From assembly GCA_019746095.1 (NCBI GenBank), contig JAIESL010000073.1:1-33867 (forward strand): 33,867 bases of DNA, in the 5' to 3' direction. Origin of the DNA: Caulobacteraceae bacterium (GTDB lineage: Bacteria > Pseudomonadota > Alphaproteobacteria > Caulobacterales > Caulobacteraceae). This document shows, piece after piece, positions 24,255-32,315 of the stretch. A program made the position numbers and the translations under genes. The notes beneath the pieces were generated by a model. That model searched no databases and was not told the origin of the DNA. It worked only from the letters and a program-made list of their open reading frames with translations. Each line of letters opens with the position of its first letter. The first letter of the stretch is position 1.

Positions 24255-25754
24255 ATGAAATTCCACGCCTTGCGGGGCTCCAGCCTCGCCACCCTCGCCT
24301 GTGTGCTGGCGGGTTCACTGGTCCTGTCGGCCTGCGCCACCGTGGCGGGCGACGCCGGGACCCCCGCGGCCGACGCCGCGTCGGACGCCGAGGCGCGCGA
24401 GCCGCTGGCCCGCGGCCTCGATGTCGCGGACGTCCCCGACCCCTTCCCCTCGACCTATCGCGGCCTGCCGCGCGAGAACATGGCCATCGTCGGTGGCACG
24501 GTCTTCACCGGCGCCGGCCAGCGCATCGAGAACGGCGTGGTCATCGTCACCGACGGCAGGGTCGCCGCGGTGGGCGGTGCCTCGACCCCGGTGCCGGCCG
24601 GCTATCGCCTGGTCGATGCCCGCGGCCGGTTCGTGACCCCGGGCATCATCGATGTGCACAGCCACCTCGGCGTCTATCCCTCGCCCGGCGTCTCCGGAAT
24701 GAGCGACGGCAATGAGGCCACCAGCCCCAACACCGCCCAGGTCTGGGCCGAACATTCGATCTGGCCCCAGGACCCCGGCTTCCACACGGCGCGCGCCGGC
24801 GGGATCACCACCCTCCAGGTCCTGCCCGGCTCGGCCAATCTGTTCGGCGGTCGCGGCGTGACGCTGCGCAACGTTCCCTCGGTGACCATGCAGGGCATGA
24901 AGATGCCCGGCGCCCCCTACGGGCTGAAGATGGCCTGCGGCGAGAACCCGTCGCGCGTCTACGGCGGCCGCAACTCATCGCCGGCCACCGGCATGGGCAA
25001 TGTCGCCGGCTATCGCGCCGCCTTCATCGCCGCCCGCGAATACAAGGCCAAATGGGACAAATGGCGCGAGGACGGCGAGGGCTCGCCCCCGACCCGCAAC
25101 CTGCAGCTCGAGACCCTGGCCGGGGTGCTGGACGGCACCGTCCTGGTCCAGAACCACTGCTACCGCGCCGACGAAATGGCGGTGATGATCGATATCGCCA
25201 ATGAGTTCGGCTATGAGATCACCGCCTTCCACCACGCCGTCGAGGCCTACAAGATCGCGCCGCTGCTGGCCCGCGAGGGCATCTGCGCCGACATGTGGAC
25301 CGGCTGGTGGGGCTTCAAGATGGAGGCGCTCGACGCGGTCGAGGCCAATGCCGCCCTCGTCGACGCCCCCGAAGGCTCCTGCGCCGTCATCCACTCCGAC
25401 GACGCCGAACTGACCCAGCGCCTGAACCAGGAGGCCGCCGCCGCCCTGGCCGCCGGCCGCCGCATCGGCATGAACATCAGCGAGGAACGGGCGATCAGCT
25501 GGATCACCCTGAACCCGGCCCGCTCGCTCGGCATCGCCGACCAGACCGGTTCGCTCGAGACCGGCAAGCGCGCCGATGTGGTGATCTGGAGCGCCAATCC
25601 GTTCAGCGTCTATGCCCGCGCCGACCAGGTCTTCATCGACGGAGCCCTGACCTTCGACCGCACCAATCCGGCCTATCAACCGCTGTCGGACTTCGAACTG
25701 GGTCAGCCCGGCTTCGGCCTGCCCGCCGCCAACGTCCTGCAGGGAGCCCGCTGA
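24255..25754 (+). CDS. Lipoprotein amidohydrolase with intact metal site (pair member 1)
   Basis: A 499-aa amidohydrolase-superfamily protein with a lipobox ending SAC at residue 27, so it is probably lipidated. The metal-binding HxH is H135/H137 in PGIIDVHSHLGVY. Further ligand candidates are His in VLVQNHCYRAD, the His pair in ITAFHHAVEAYK and the Asp in VIHSDDAELTQR. The C terminus has the usual AISWITLNPARSLGI and GKRADVVIW. Its TGA overlaps the ATG of the second amidohydrolase (25754), so the two products are made together and may form a complex. Substrate unknown; dipeptides or cyclic amides are typical of exported members. Confidence 0.9.
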   Translation: MKFHALRGSSLATLACVLAGSLVLSACATVAGDAGTPAADAASDAEAREPLARGLDVADVPDPFPSTYRGLPRENMAIVGGTVFTGAGQRIENGVVIVTDGRVAAVGGASTPVPAGYRLVDARGRFVTPGIIDVHSHLGVYPSPGVSGMSDGNEATSPNTAQVWAEHSIWPQDPGFHTARAGGITTLQVLPGSANLFGGRGVTLRNVPSVTMQGMKMPGAPYGLKMACGENPSRVYGGRNSSPATGMGNVAGYRAAFIAAREYKAKWDKWREDGEGSPPTRNLQLETLAGVLDGTVLVQNHCYRADEMAVMIDIANEFGYEITAFHHAVEAYKIAPLLAREGICADMWTGWWGFKMEALDAVEANAALVDAPEGSCAVIHSDDAELTQRLNQEAAAALAAGRRIGMNISEERAISWITLNPARSLGIADQTGSLETGKRADVVIWSANPFSVYARADQVFIDGALTFDRTNPAYQPLSDFELGQPGFGLPAANVLQGAR

Positions 25755-27106
25755 TGCGCCTCAAGAGCCTCATCCTCGGCGCCGTCTGCGCCGTCGCCCT
25801 GACCAGCCCCGCCTTCGCCCAGTCCCTGACCGCCATCACCGGCGGCCGGGTCCTGACCGGAACCTCGGTGATCGAGAACGGGACGGTCGTGATCCAGAAC
25901 GGCCGGGTCGTCTCGGTCGGGACCGGGGCCGCCCCCGTGGGGGCCCGGATCATCGACGCCCGCGGCAAGGTGGTCTCGCCCGGCTTCGTCGCCGTCGACA
26001 GCGGCCTCGGCGGTTCGGAGATTTCCTCTGTCAGCGGCTCGGACGACCTGTCCAACGGCGCCAATACCATCAGCGCCTCGTTCGACGTCTCCTACGGCCT
26101 CGACCCCTGGTCCTTCACCCTGCCGGTGGCCCGCCTCGGCGGCATCACCCGCGCCATCGTCGTGCCGACCCATGCCGGAGGCGGCGGGGGCGGCCATGTC
26201 CATGACGACTCGGATTTCGCCGGCGTCGGTCACGGCGGCCTGCAATCACCCGGCCTGTTCGCCGGCCAGGCGGCCATCATCCATCTGGCGGCCGGGACCG
26301 ACATCCTGGTCAAGCCGCGCGTGGCCATGGTCGCCCCGTTCGGCGAGGCCGGAGCCGGCATCGCCGGCGGGGCCCGCGGGGCCCAGTTCACCCAGTTCAA
26401 GGAAACCCTGGCCGAGGTCCGTCTCTATGCCCGCAACCGCGGGGCCTATGACCGCGCCGGCCTGCGCGACCTCAGCCTGTCGCGCGCCGATCTGGAGGCC
26501 CTGATCCCGGTCGCCAATGGCACCCTGCCGCTGATCGTCACCGTGCGCCGCGCGGCCGACATCCAGCAGGTCCTGCGCCTCGCCCGCGAGGAAGGGGTGA
26601 AGATCATCCTCGACGGGGCCGAGGAAGCCTGGCTGGTCGCCGACCAGATCGCGGCGGCCAATGTGCCGGTGCTGCTGAACCCGCTCTCCAACCTGCCCGG
26701 CAATCTGGAGACCCGTGCCGCGCGGATGCAGAACGCCGTGGTGCTGGACGCCGCCGGTGTGGTCATCGCCATCAAGGGCAATGAGGGCTCGGTCCACCGC
26801 GTCCGCGAGACCCGCTACAATGCCGGCAATGCCGTCTCGCACGGCCTGCCCTACCAGTCGGCGATCGAGGCGATCACGGTCAATCCGGCCCGCATCTTCG
26901 GCATGGCCGGTCAGTTCGGCGAACTGCGCGCCGGTGCCGCCGCCGATGTGGTGATCTGGTCCGGCGATCCGCTGGAGCCGCTCAGCAATGCCGAGACCAT
27001 CTTCATCGGCGGAGCCGAACAGGCCCCGACCAGCCGCCAGTTCCTGCTCCGCGACCGCTATGCATCCGGCGGCGAGGGGGCGATGCCGCCGGCCTACACG
27101 CGGTAG
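25754..27106 (+). CDS. Exported amidohydrolase-like protein without metal ligands (pair member 2)
   Basis: A 450-aa paralogue of the preceding protein, with a cleavable signal peptide (MRLKSLILGAVCAVALTSPAFA). The fold is kept, including GRVLTGTSVIENGTVVIQNGR, EAITVNPARIFGMAGQ and GAAADVVIWSGDP, but each active-site position has changed: PGIIDVHSH has become PGFVAVDSG (D82/G84), the NHCYRAD His is replaced in VTVRRAAD, the FHH pair in ILDGAEE, and HSDD by KGNEG. It also has a loop with a Gly run and clustered His (THAGGGGGGHVHDDSDF) that could bind metal in another way. It is most simply a non-catalytic partner. It starts inside the stop of member 1. Confidence 0.88.
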   Translation: MRLKSLILGAVCAVALTSPAFAQSLTAITGGRVLTGTSVIENGTVVIQNGRVVSVGTGAAPVGARIIDARGKVVSPGFVAVDSGLGGSEISSVSGSDDLSNGANTISASFDVSYGLDPWSFTLPVARLGGITRAIVVPTHAGGGGGGHVHDDSDFAGVGHGGLQSPGLFAGQAAIIHLAAGTDILVKPRVAMVAPFGEAGAGIAGGARGAQFTQFKETLAEVRLYARNRGAYDRAGLRDLSLSRADLEALIPVANGTLPLIVTVRRAADIQQVLRLAREEGVKIILDGAEEAWLVADQIAAANVPVLLNPLSNLPGNLETRAARMQNAVVLDAAGVVIAIKGNEGSVHRVRETRYNAGNAVSHGLPYQSAIEAITVNPARIFGMAGQFGELRAGAAADVVIWSGDPLEPLSNAETIFIGGAEQAPTSRQFLLRDRYASGGEGAMPPAYTR

Positions 27107-27262
27107 AGGATGAGGGATTAGGGATGAGGGACTAGGGATTAGGGGTTGGGGAAACAGAGACCGGGATCGAGGGTCAGGTTTCACGCATCAGGCGCCCGGG
27201 TTATGAGCAGTCCGTCCCTCCTCATCCCTAATCCCTAATCCCTCATCCCCAGTCCCTCCCCC
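27107..27262. repeat. Inverted array of GGGATTA-type heptamers, locus A
   Basis: The whole 156-bp gap between the second amidohydrolase and yaiI. The left arm (27108-27151) has GGG runs at 27114, 27121, 27128, 27135 and 27142, exactly 7 bp apart (units GGGATTA, GGGATGA, GGGACTA). The right arm (27216-27262) has CCC runs at 27226, 27233, 27240, 27247 and 27254, the complement of the same heptamer. A 64-bp unique spacer separates them. The arms could pair as a long imperfect hairpin, and either strand has four or more G3 runs with 4-base loops, enough for a G-quadruplex. The right arm ends directly at the yaiI ATG. Confidence 0.9.
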
Positions 27263-27727
27263 ATGTCCGCCCTCCCCCGCCTCTTCATCGACGCCGATGC
27301 CTGTCCGGTGAAGGACGAGGTCTATCGCGTGGCGGCGCGCTACGGCCTGCATGTGTTCGTGGTCTCGAACAGCTGGATCAACACCCCGCGCGAGAAATGG
27401 ATCGAACAGGTGGTGGTCGACGCCGGCCCCGATATCGCCGACGACTGGATCGCCGAACGGGCGGGCAGGGGCGACATCGTCATCACCGCCGACATCCCCC
27501 TGGCCGACCGCTGCCTCAAGGCCGGGGCCCAGGCCCTGAAGTCCAACGGCCAGCCCTTCACCCCGGACTCGATCGGTTCGGCCCTCGCCGGACGGATGGT
27601 CGGCGAGCATCTGCGTTCCATGGGCGTCGCCACCCCGGGCCCGCCGCCGTTCGGGCCCCGGGACCGCTCGGCCTTCCTGCAGGCGCTGGACGGGGCTGTG
27701 GTCCGGGCGAAACGGGCGCTCGCGTGA
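27263..27727 (+). CDS. YaiI/YqxD family protein (DUF188)
   Basis: A 154-aa cytoplasmic protein of the UPF0178 family, related in fold to PIN/NYN nucleases. Signatures: LFIDADACPVKDEVYRVAARYG, VVVDAGPDIADDWIAE, DIVITADIPLADRCLKAGAQAL and the C-terminal FGPRDRSAFLQALD. The conserved acidic residues (DADACP, DAGPD and TADIPLA) are all kept. The ATG follows a C-rich heptamer array and has no Shine-Dalgarno sequence. Its TGA overlaps the GTG start of arfB as GTGA. Confidence 0.92.
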   Translation: MSALPRLFIDADACPVKDEVYRVAARYGLHVFVVSNSWINTPREKWIEQVVVDAGPDIADDWIAERAGRGDIVITADIPLADRCLKAGAQALKSNGQPFTPDSIGSALAGRMVGEHLRSMGVATPGPPPFGPRDRSAFLQALDGAVVRAKRALA

Positions 27728-28128
27728 CCGTCATCCCCGAAAGCGAGCTGGAGTTCCGCTTCTTCCGCGCCGGCGGGCCGGGCGGCCAGAACGTCAACAA
27801 GGTCTCGACCGCAGTGCAGATGCGGTTCGACGCCCGCAACTCGCCGTCCCTGACCGAGGGCACCAGGGCAAGGCTGATGAAGCTGGCGGGCAGCCGGCTG
27901 ACACTGGACGGGGTGATCCTGATCACCGCCGTCCGCTATCGCACCCAGGAGCGCAATCGCGCCGATGCCATCGAACGGCTGCAGGCGCTGGTCGACAAGG
28001 CCTCCGTCGCCCCGGTCTATCGCGTGCCGACCCGGCCCACCCGCGCCTCGAAGGAGCGGCGGCTTGAGGGAAAGGCGAAACGGTCCACCATCAAGAGCGG
28101 CCGGGGCCGACCCGGCAGCGACGACTGA
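27724..28128 (+). CDS. arfB: Peptidyl-tRNA hydrolase ArfB (ribosome rescue)
   Basis: A 134-aa codon-independent release factor that frees stalled ribosomes by hydrolysing peptidyl-tRNA. It has the catalytic GGQ loop (RAGGPGGQNVNKVSTAV, residues 15-31), the RF-1-like domain (SRLTLDGVILITAVRYRTQERNR) and a basic tail (ASKERRLEGKAKRSTIKSGRGR) of the type that enters the empty mRNA channel. The GTG start at 27724 overlaps the yaiI stop. It ends 5 bp from the convergent exported-protein gene. Confidence 0.93.
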   Translation: MTVIPESELEFRFFRAGGPGGQNVNKVSTAVQMRFDARNSPSLTEGTRARLMKLAGSRLTLDGVILITAVRYRTQERNRADAIERLQALVDKASVAPVYRVPTRPTRASKERRLEGKAKRSTIKSGRGRPGSDD

Positions 28129-28133
28129 CGCCG

Positions 28134-28595
28134 CTATTCCGCCGGACGGAACAGCAGGGCGGCGACCTTGCCGGCCTCGTTGAAGCCGATCACCCACTGG
28201 GTCGCGGCATTGGCAAAGGTCACGGCGAACAGGTCGGCACCGTTCTGGTTGCCGACGAAATCAACCGCCTGGACCGGACCGAAGCCGGCGATCAGGGGCG
28301 CGATGGCGGCCTCCTGCTCACGCACCTTGCCGGCCAGGTCCTCGGTCATCACGGCATAGTCGATCGTACCGGCCTGGGCCCCGGCGATGATGTCGCGCAG
28401 CACCGCCTCCGCCCGCGGATTGGCGGGTGTGGCGACGGCCGGGACCGCAGCAGCAGGCGCCGGGACAGCGGCCCTGCGCGGGGCAGGGGCATCGAAACTG
28501 TTGGGCAGGGCACCGGCCGCGACCTGGGCACAGGCCACCGTCGGCGCCGCGACGGGGATCAGCAGCAGGGTGGCAGCGAGCAAAAGCGGCTTCAT
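28134..28595 (-). CDS. Small exported protein, NTF2/DUF3887-like C terminus
   Basis: A 153-aa protein with a clear signal peptide (MKPLLLAATLLLIPVAAPTVACAQ) and an Ala/Pro-rich linker (about 30-58). The C-terminal part, from LIAGFGPVQAVDFVGNQNGADLFAVTFANAATQWVIGFNEAGKVAALLFRP-type sequence, is like the beta sheet of NTF2-like or DUF3887 domains, which bind small ligands; this is a pattern impression. The ATG at 28595 was chosen as the start of the signal sequence. It lies 22 bp downstream of ubiB on the same strand, so it may be the third gene of that operon, where coaBC is found in many relatives. Confidence 0.75.
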   Translation of the reverse strand: MKPLLLAATLLLIPVAAPTVACAQVAAGALPNSFDAPAPRRAAVPAPAAAVPAVATPANPRAEAVLRDIIAGAQAGTIDYAVMTEDLAGKVREQEAAIAPLIAGFGPVQAVDFVGNQNGADLFAVTFANAATQWVIGFNEAGKVAALLFRPAE

Positions 28596-28617
28596 GGGGT
28601 CGTCTCCAGTTCGGAGA

Positions 28618-30213
28618 TCAGACGATGGAGGGCCAAAGCGACAGAACAAGGGCGGCGGCGGCGGCACAGACGGCCAGGGTGACGCCGACGACCATCCAGG
28701 CCGGTGTATACGCCTCGCGGACCACCACCGTCTGCACCTGCGGCGGGTTCTGGGCCAGGCGGGACAGCGCCTTCAGGGTGGCGCGGACTTCCTCGATAGC
28801 GTCCCGCACCTGGGCCTGGGGACCGAGCTCGCGCCGGATCCAGCGCTCGACGACCGGGGCGGCCGCGGCCCACAGGTCGTGGTCGGGGTTCAGCCGCCGG
28901 GCCACCCCCTCGACCGAGACCATGGTCTTCTGCAGCAGGATCAGTTCCGGCCGCAGATGCATGTCGAACAGGTCGGTGATCTCGAAAAGCTGGCCCAGCA
29001 GCCGGCCCATCGACACCTTGGAGGCCGCCTTGCCGATGACCGGCTCGCCGACGGCGCGCAGGGCCTGGGCGAAAGCCTCGACGGAATGCTCGGGCGGCAC
29101 ATAGCCGGCCTCGAAATGGACCCGGCTGATCCGGTCATAGTCGCGGCTCAGGAAGCCCCAGAGGATTTCCGCCAGATAGCGCCGCTCCGCCGGCCCGATC
29201 CGGCCGACGATGCCGAAATCGATCGCCGTCAGCTCCGCCGGCGCATGGCAGAACAGATTGCCCTCGTGCAGGTCGGCGTGAAACGTCCCGTGGTCCAGCG
29301 CCTGGGTCAGGAAGGCGCGCACGACATTGTCAGCCAGGGCATCCTTGTCCAGCCCGGGCTGGTCGGCGGCGGCCGGGTCGGTCATGGCCAGGCCCGGGGC
29401 CCATTCCAGCGTCAGCACCCGTTTGCCGACCCCGTCCCAGATCACGGCCGGCGCGGTCATGTGTCCGCCGGCCGCGACGTCCCTGTCCATGATGTCCTTG
29501 AGCTCGGACGCGGCGGCGGCCTCCAGCCGCATGTCCAGCTCCAGCTGCATCGACCGGGCGATGGTCTCGACGAAGGCCAGCGGCTCCAGCCGCCGCGCCA
29601 CCGGCACGAAACGCACCGCCAGCCGGGCCGCCAGCCGCATGGAGTCCAGCCCCTGCGCCACCCGCCGCTCGACCCCGGGACGCAGCACCTTGACCGCCAC
29701 CTTGCGGCCGTCGGCCAGCCAGGCCGGATGGGCCTGGGCCAGGGAGGCGGCGGCGACCGGCGGGCCGAAATCGGTGAACAGGGCCTCGACCGGCACGCCC
29801 AGCGACCGTTCGACCTCCCGCCGCGCCTGCTCCAGCGGGAAGGGGGCCAGGGCGTCCTTCAGCCGGCCCAGGTCACGGGCGAACTCGATGCCGAAGATAT
29901 CCGCCCGGGTCGCCAGGACCTGCCCCAGCTTGATCGCCACCGGCCCCAGATGTTCGAACGCCTTGCCCAGCCTCTGGCCCGGACGGCCCTCGCGCGCGGC
30001 CTTGCCGGCGAAGGCATGCAGCAGATGGGCCAGCCAGCGAATCCAGACCGGCAGCAGGGGCGTGATCTCGCGCGGGGCGAGGGCGTCATGGCGCACCAGA
30101 ACCCAGCACCAGCCGAGCAGGCGCAGGGTCGCATCGACCGGATTCTGCACCGGCTCGGCCACCGGCGGCGGCGGGGCCGTCCTGTAGTCGGCGGAACGGG
30201 TCAGATCGCCCAC
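28618..30213 (-). CDS. ubiB: Ubiquinone biosynthesis kinase-like protein UbiB
   Basis: An atypical protein kinase-like ATPase (UbiB/ADCK family) needed for coenzyme Q synthesis; it is held to the inner membrane. 531 aa, with the family's KxGQ motif ([17 protein letters not shown]95-Q98), the Ala-rich nucleotide loop [13 protein letters not shown], the Lys of VAVKVLRPG, the ExD motif [10 protein letters not shown], the catalytic HADLHEGN and the DFG of [11 protein letters not shown] hydrophobic C-terminal helix (about 508-526) provides the anchor. The GTG start overlaps the 3' end of ubiE by 13 bp, so the two are coupled. Confidence 0.95.
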   Translation of the reverse strand: MGDLTRSADYRTAPPPPVAEPVQNPVDATLRLLGWCWVLVRHDALAPREITPLLPVWIRWLAHLLHAFAGKAAREGRPGQRLGKAFEHLGPVAIKLGQVLATRADIFGIEFARDLGRLKDALAPFPLEQARREVERSLGVPVEALFTDFGPPVAAASLAQAHPAWLADGRKVAVKVLRPGVERRVAQGLDSMRLAARLAVRFVPVARRLEPLAFVETIARSMQLELDMRLEAAAASELKDIMDRDVAAGGHMTAPAVIWDGVGKRVLTLEWAPGLAMTDPAAADQPGLDKDALADNVVRAFLTQALDHGTFHADLHEGNLFCHAPAELTAIDFGIVGRIGPAERRYLAEILWGFLSRDYDRISRVHFEAGYVPPEHSVEAFAQALRAVGEPVIGKAASKVSMGRLLGQLFEITDLFDMHLRPELILLQKTMVSVEGVARRLNPDHDLWAAAAPVVERWIRRELGPQAQVRDAIEEVRATLKALSRLAQNPPQVQTVVVREAYTPAWMVVGVTLAVCAAAAALVLSLWPSIV

Positions 30214-30977
30214 CCGTGATGGATGGCGGCGACCCCGCCCGACAGATTGGTCACGGTCACGCGGCTGAATCCCGCATCCTCGATCATGCCCTTGAAGGTC
30301 GTCTGGTCGGGGAAGCGGCGGATGCTCTCGACCAGATACTGGTAGCTGTCGCGGTCGCCCGCGACCCAGCCGCCGATGCGCGGAATGGCGTGGAAGGACC
30401 AGGCGTCATAGGCCTTGCGCACCGCCGAGGCGGTCGGGCGCGAGAATTCCAGGCAGAGGAACCGGCCGCCGGGCTTCAGCACCCGCCGTGCCTCGCGCAG
30501 GGCCTGCGGAATGTCGGCGACATTGCGGATGCCGAAACTGATCGAATAGGCGTCGACCGAGGCGTCCGGCAGGGGCAGGGCCATAGCGTCGCCGACCGAC
30601 CACGACATCTCCGGCTCGCCGCCCTTCTGGACCCCGGCCATGATCATCTCGGCATTGTAGTCCAGCACGATGACCGAGGCGTCCTCGCCGCCGCGCCGCT
30701 CCTGTGCCGCCCGCGCCATCTTCGCATAGCGCCGCGCCATGTCGCCGGTACCGCCGGCCACATCGAGGATGGTCTCGCCCGGACGCGGGTTCAGCTTCGC
30801 CGCCGCCGCATCCTTCCACAGCCGGTGCACGCCCCCGCTCATCAGGTCGTTCATCAGGTCGTAGCTGGAGGCCACACTGTCGAACACGCCGCGCACCAGC
30901 TGCACCTTCTCCTTCGCGTCGACATCGCGAAAGCCGAAGGAGGAGGTCTTGCCGGTCGAGGCGGAGGCGTCGGTCAT
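30201..30977 (-). CDS. ubiE: Ubiquinone/menaquinone C-methyltransferase UbiE
   Basis: SAM-dependent C-methyltransferase of the quinone ring. 258 aa, with the family's [31 protein letters not shown] start, SAM motif [15 protein letters not shown] (residues 71-84), [27 protein letters not shown] and the terminal [14 protein letters not shown]. It is the first gene of the leftward operon ubiE-ubiB. A divergent 126-bp gap separates it from phhB, whose promoter must be shared there; I could not place the boxes. Confidence 0.97.
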   Translation of the reverse strand: MTDASASTGKTSSFGFRDVDAKEKVQLVRGVFDSVASSYDLMNDLMSGGVHRLWKDAAAAKLNPRPGETILDVAGGTGDMARRYAKMARAAQERRGGEDASVIVLDYNAEMIMAGVQKGGEPEMSWSVGDAMALPLPDASVDAYSISFGIRNVADIPQALREARRVLKPGGRFLCLEFSRPTASAVRKAYDAWSFHAIPRIGGWVAGDRDSYQYLVESIRRFPDQTTFKGMIEDAGFSRVTVTNLSGGVAAIHHGWAI

Positions 30978-31103
30978 GGGCGCGGTCTAGCGCGTCGTCG
31001 GGCCGCCGTCACCGGGCTGAGTGGTCGCGGTTGTCCGCACACCGCCAAGGACGCTTGTGGAGGCGGGTCCGGCGCGATACGGCGAGGGGAACAGGAGGAC
31101 GCC

Positions 31104-31403
31104 ATGGCCGAACGGATTGACGTTGCGGAAGCTCTGAAAGCCCTGCCGCTGTGGGCCGCCCATGACGGGGATCGCCCGGCGATCACGCGCCGTCTGGCCT
31201 TCGCCGATTTCAACGCCGCCTTCGGCTTCATGACCCGCGTGGCCCTGCTGGCCGACAAGATCGACCACCATCCGGAATGGTCGAATGTCTACAACCGGGT
31301 CGAGGTCCTGCTGACCACCCACGACGCCGACGGCGTCACTGAAAGAGATGTCCGCATGGCCCGCTTCATCGACGAAGCGGCTGCGGCAACGGGAGCGAAA
31401 TGA
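31104..31403 (+). CDS. phhB: Pterin-4a-carbinolamine dehydratase
   Basis: A 99-aa enzyme that dehydrates 4a-hydroxytetrahydrobiopterin, recycling the cofactor of aromatic amino acid hydroxylases. The active-site motif is [21 protein letters not shown] with H55, H56 and H73, and [15 protein letters not shown] is the preceding helix. AGGAGG five bases before the ATG is a consensus ribosome binding site. Its TGA overlaps the start of the SDR gene as ATGA. No phenylalanine hydroxylase gene is in the window, so its partner must be elsewhere. Confidence 0.93.
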   Translation: MAERIDVAEALKALPLWAAHDGDRPAITRRLAFADFNAAFGFMTRVALLADKIDHHPEWSNVYNRVEVLLTTHDADGVTERDVRMARFIDEAAAATGAK

Positions 31404-32209
31404 TGACGGTCAAGGCAGGACGGGTTGCGGGCAAACAGGCCCTGATCACCGGCGCGGCGGGTGGACTGGGCGAGGCCATGGCCTGGATGCTGGCCCGCGA
31501 GGGCGCGAAGGTCGCGGTCACCGACGTCAATCTGGACGGTGCCCGGGCCCTGGCCGAAGCGATCAATGCCGAGGTCCCGGGCGCGGCCTTCGCCTTCGCC
31601 CACGACGTCACCGACGAGGCCGAATGGGTCTCGGTCATCGACCAGGCCGTGAAGGCCATGGGCGGCCTGTCGATCCTGGTCAACAACGCCGGCATCGGCG
31701 GTGAGATGAATTTCGTCGAGACCGACACGCTCGAGAACTGGCGGCGCGTCCAGGCGGTCAATATCGAGTCCATCATGCTGGGCTGCAAACACGCCATGCC
31801 GCACCTGCGGGCCTCGGCCGCCAAGGGACCGGGAGGGGCCTCGATCATCAACATCAGTTCGGTGGCCGGCCTCGCCGCCGCCCCCGGCATGGGGGCCTAT
31901 AACGCCACCAAGGCGGCGGTGTGGATGTATACCAAGACCATCGCCCTGGAGGCCGCCAAGGGCGGCTGGAACGTTCGCTGCAACTCGGTCCATCCGGTCT
32001 TCATCAAGACCCCGATCCTCGACCCCTTCATCGCCATGTCCGGCGGCGACGAGGCCAAGGCCCATGAACGCCTCAGCCGCGGCATCCCGATGAAGCGGAT
32101 CGGCGAGCCCGACGACGTGGCGTACTGCGTCCTCTACCTGGCCGCCGACGAGTCCAAATTCGTCACCGGCACCGAGTTCAAGATCGACGGCGGCATGCTG
32201 GCGCAGTGA
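31400..32209 (+). CDS. SDR family oxidoreductase (glucose-1-dehydrogenase/hydroxysteroid-type)
   Basis: A 269-aa classical short-chain dehydrogenase: [10 protein letters not shown] (residues 17-26), Asp after strand two (TDVNLDGA) favouring [12 protein letters not shown], the catalytic Ser in [15 protein letters not shown] for Tyr/Lys, and the C-terminal [24 protein letters not shown]. The start is the ATG at 31400 overlapping the phhB stop; a second ATG follows immediately. The substrate cannot be told. Coupling to phhB is notable but no pterin-specific motif is visible. A heptamer repeat array follows the stop codon. Confidence 0.88.
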   Translation: MMTVKAGRVAGKQALITGAAGGLGEAMAWMLAREGAKVAVTDVNLDGARALAEAINAEVPGAAFAFAHDVTDEAEWVSVIDQAVKAMGGLSILVNNAGIGGEMNFVETDTLENWRRVQAVNIESIMLGCKHAMPHLRASAAKGPGGASIINISSVAGLAAAPGMGAYNATKAAVWMYTKTIALEAAKGGWNVRCNSVHPVFIKTPILDPFIAMSGGDEAKAHERLSRGIPMKRIGEPDDVAYCVLYLAADESKFVTGTEFKIDGGMLAQ

Positions 32210-32315
32210 AGGCAGGGATTAGGGATTAGGGATTAGGGACCAGGTAAAATCGGTTCGGACAGGCGCTGTCGCCCTCATCCCAAATCCCTAATCCCTACTC
32301 CCTACTCCCTACTCC
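32210..32315. repeat. Inverted array of GGGATTA-type heptamers, locus B
   Basis: The convergent gap between the SDR gene and the DUF885 gene. The left arm has GGG at 32215, 32222, 32229 and 32236, exactly 7 bp apart with ATTA loops, the layout of a G-quadruplex. The right arm has CCC at 32272, 32279, 32286, 32293, 32300 and 32307 (same 7-bp period; the units include GGGATTA, GGGAGTA and GGGATTT read on the minus strand). A 33-bp spacer lies between. The DUF885 stop codon (32309-32311) is inside the right arm. It is the same element type as locus A, 5 kb away. Confidence 0.9.

Noticed and set aside
28387..30219. 610-codon plus-strand frame opposite ubiB
   Set aside because: Antisense shadow; composition is Arg/Gly/His/Gln-rich and it lacks domains.
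27107..32315. Heptamer arrays as CRISPR or as telomeric ends
   Set aside because: The period is 7 bp with no spacers and both lie inside a continuous chromosome with normal genes on each side.
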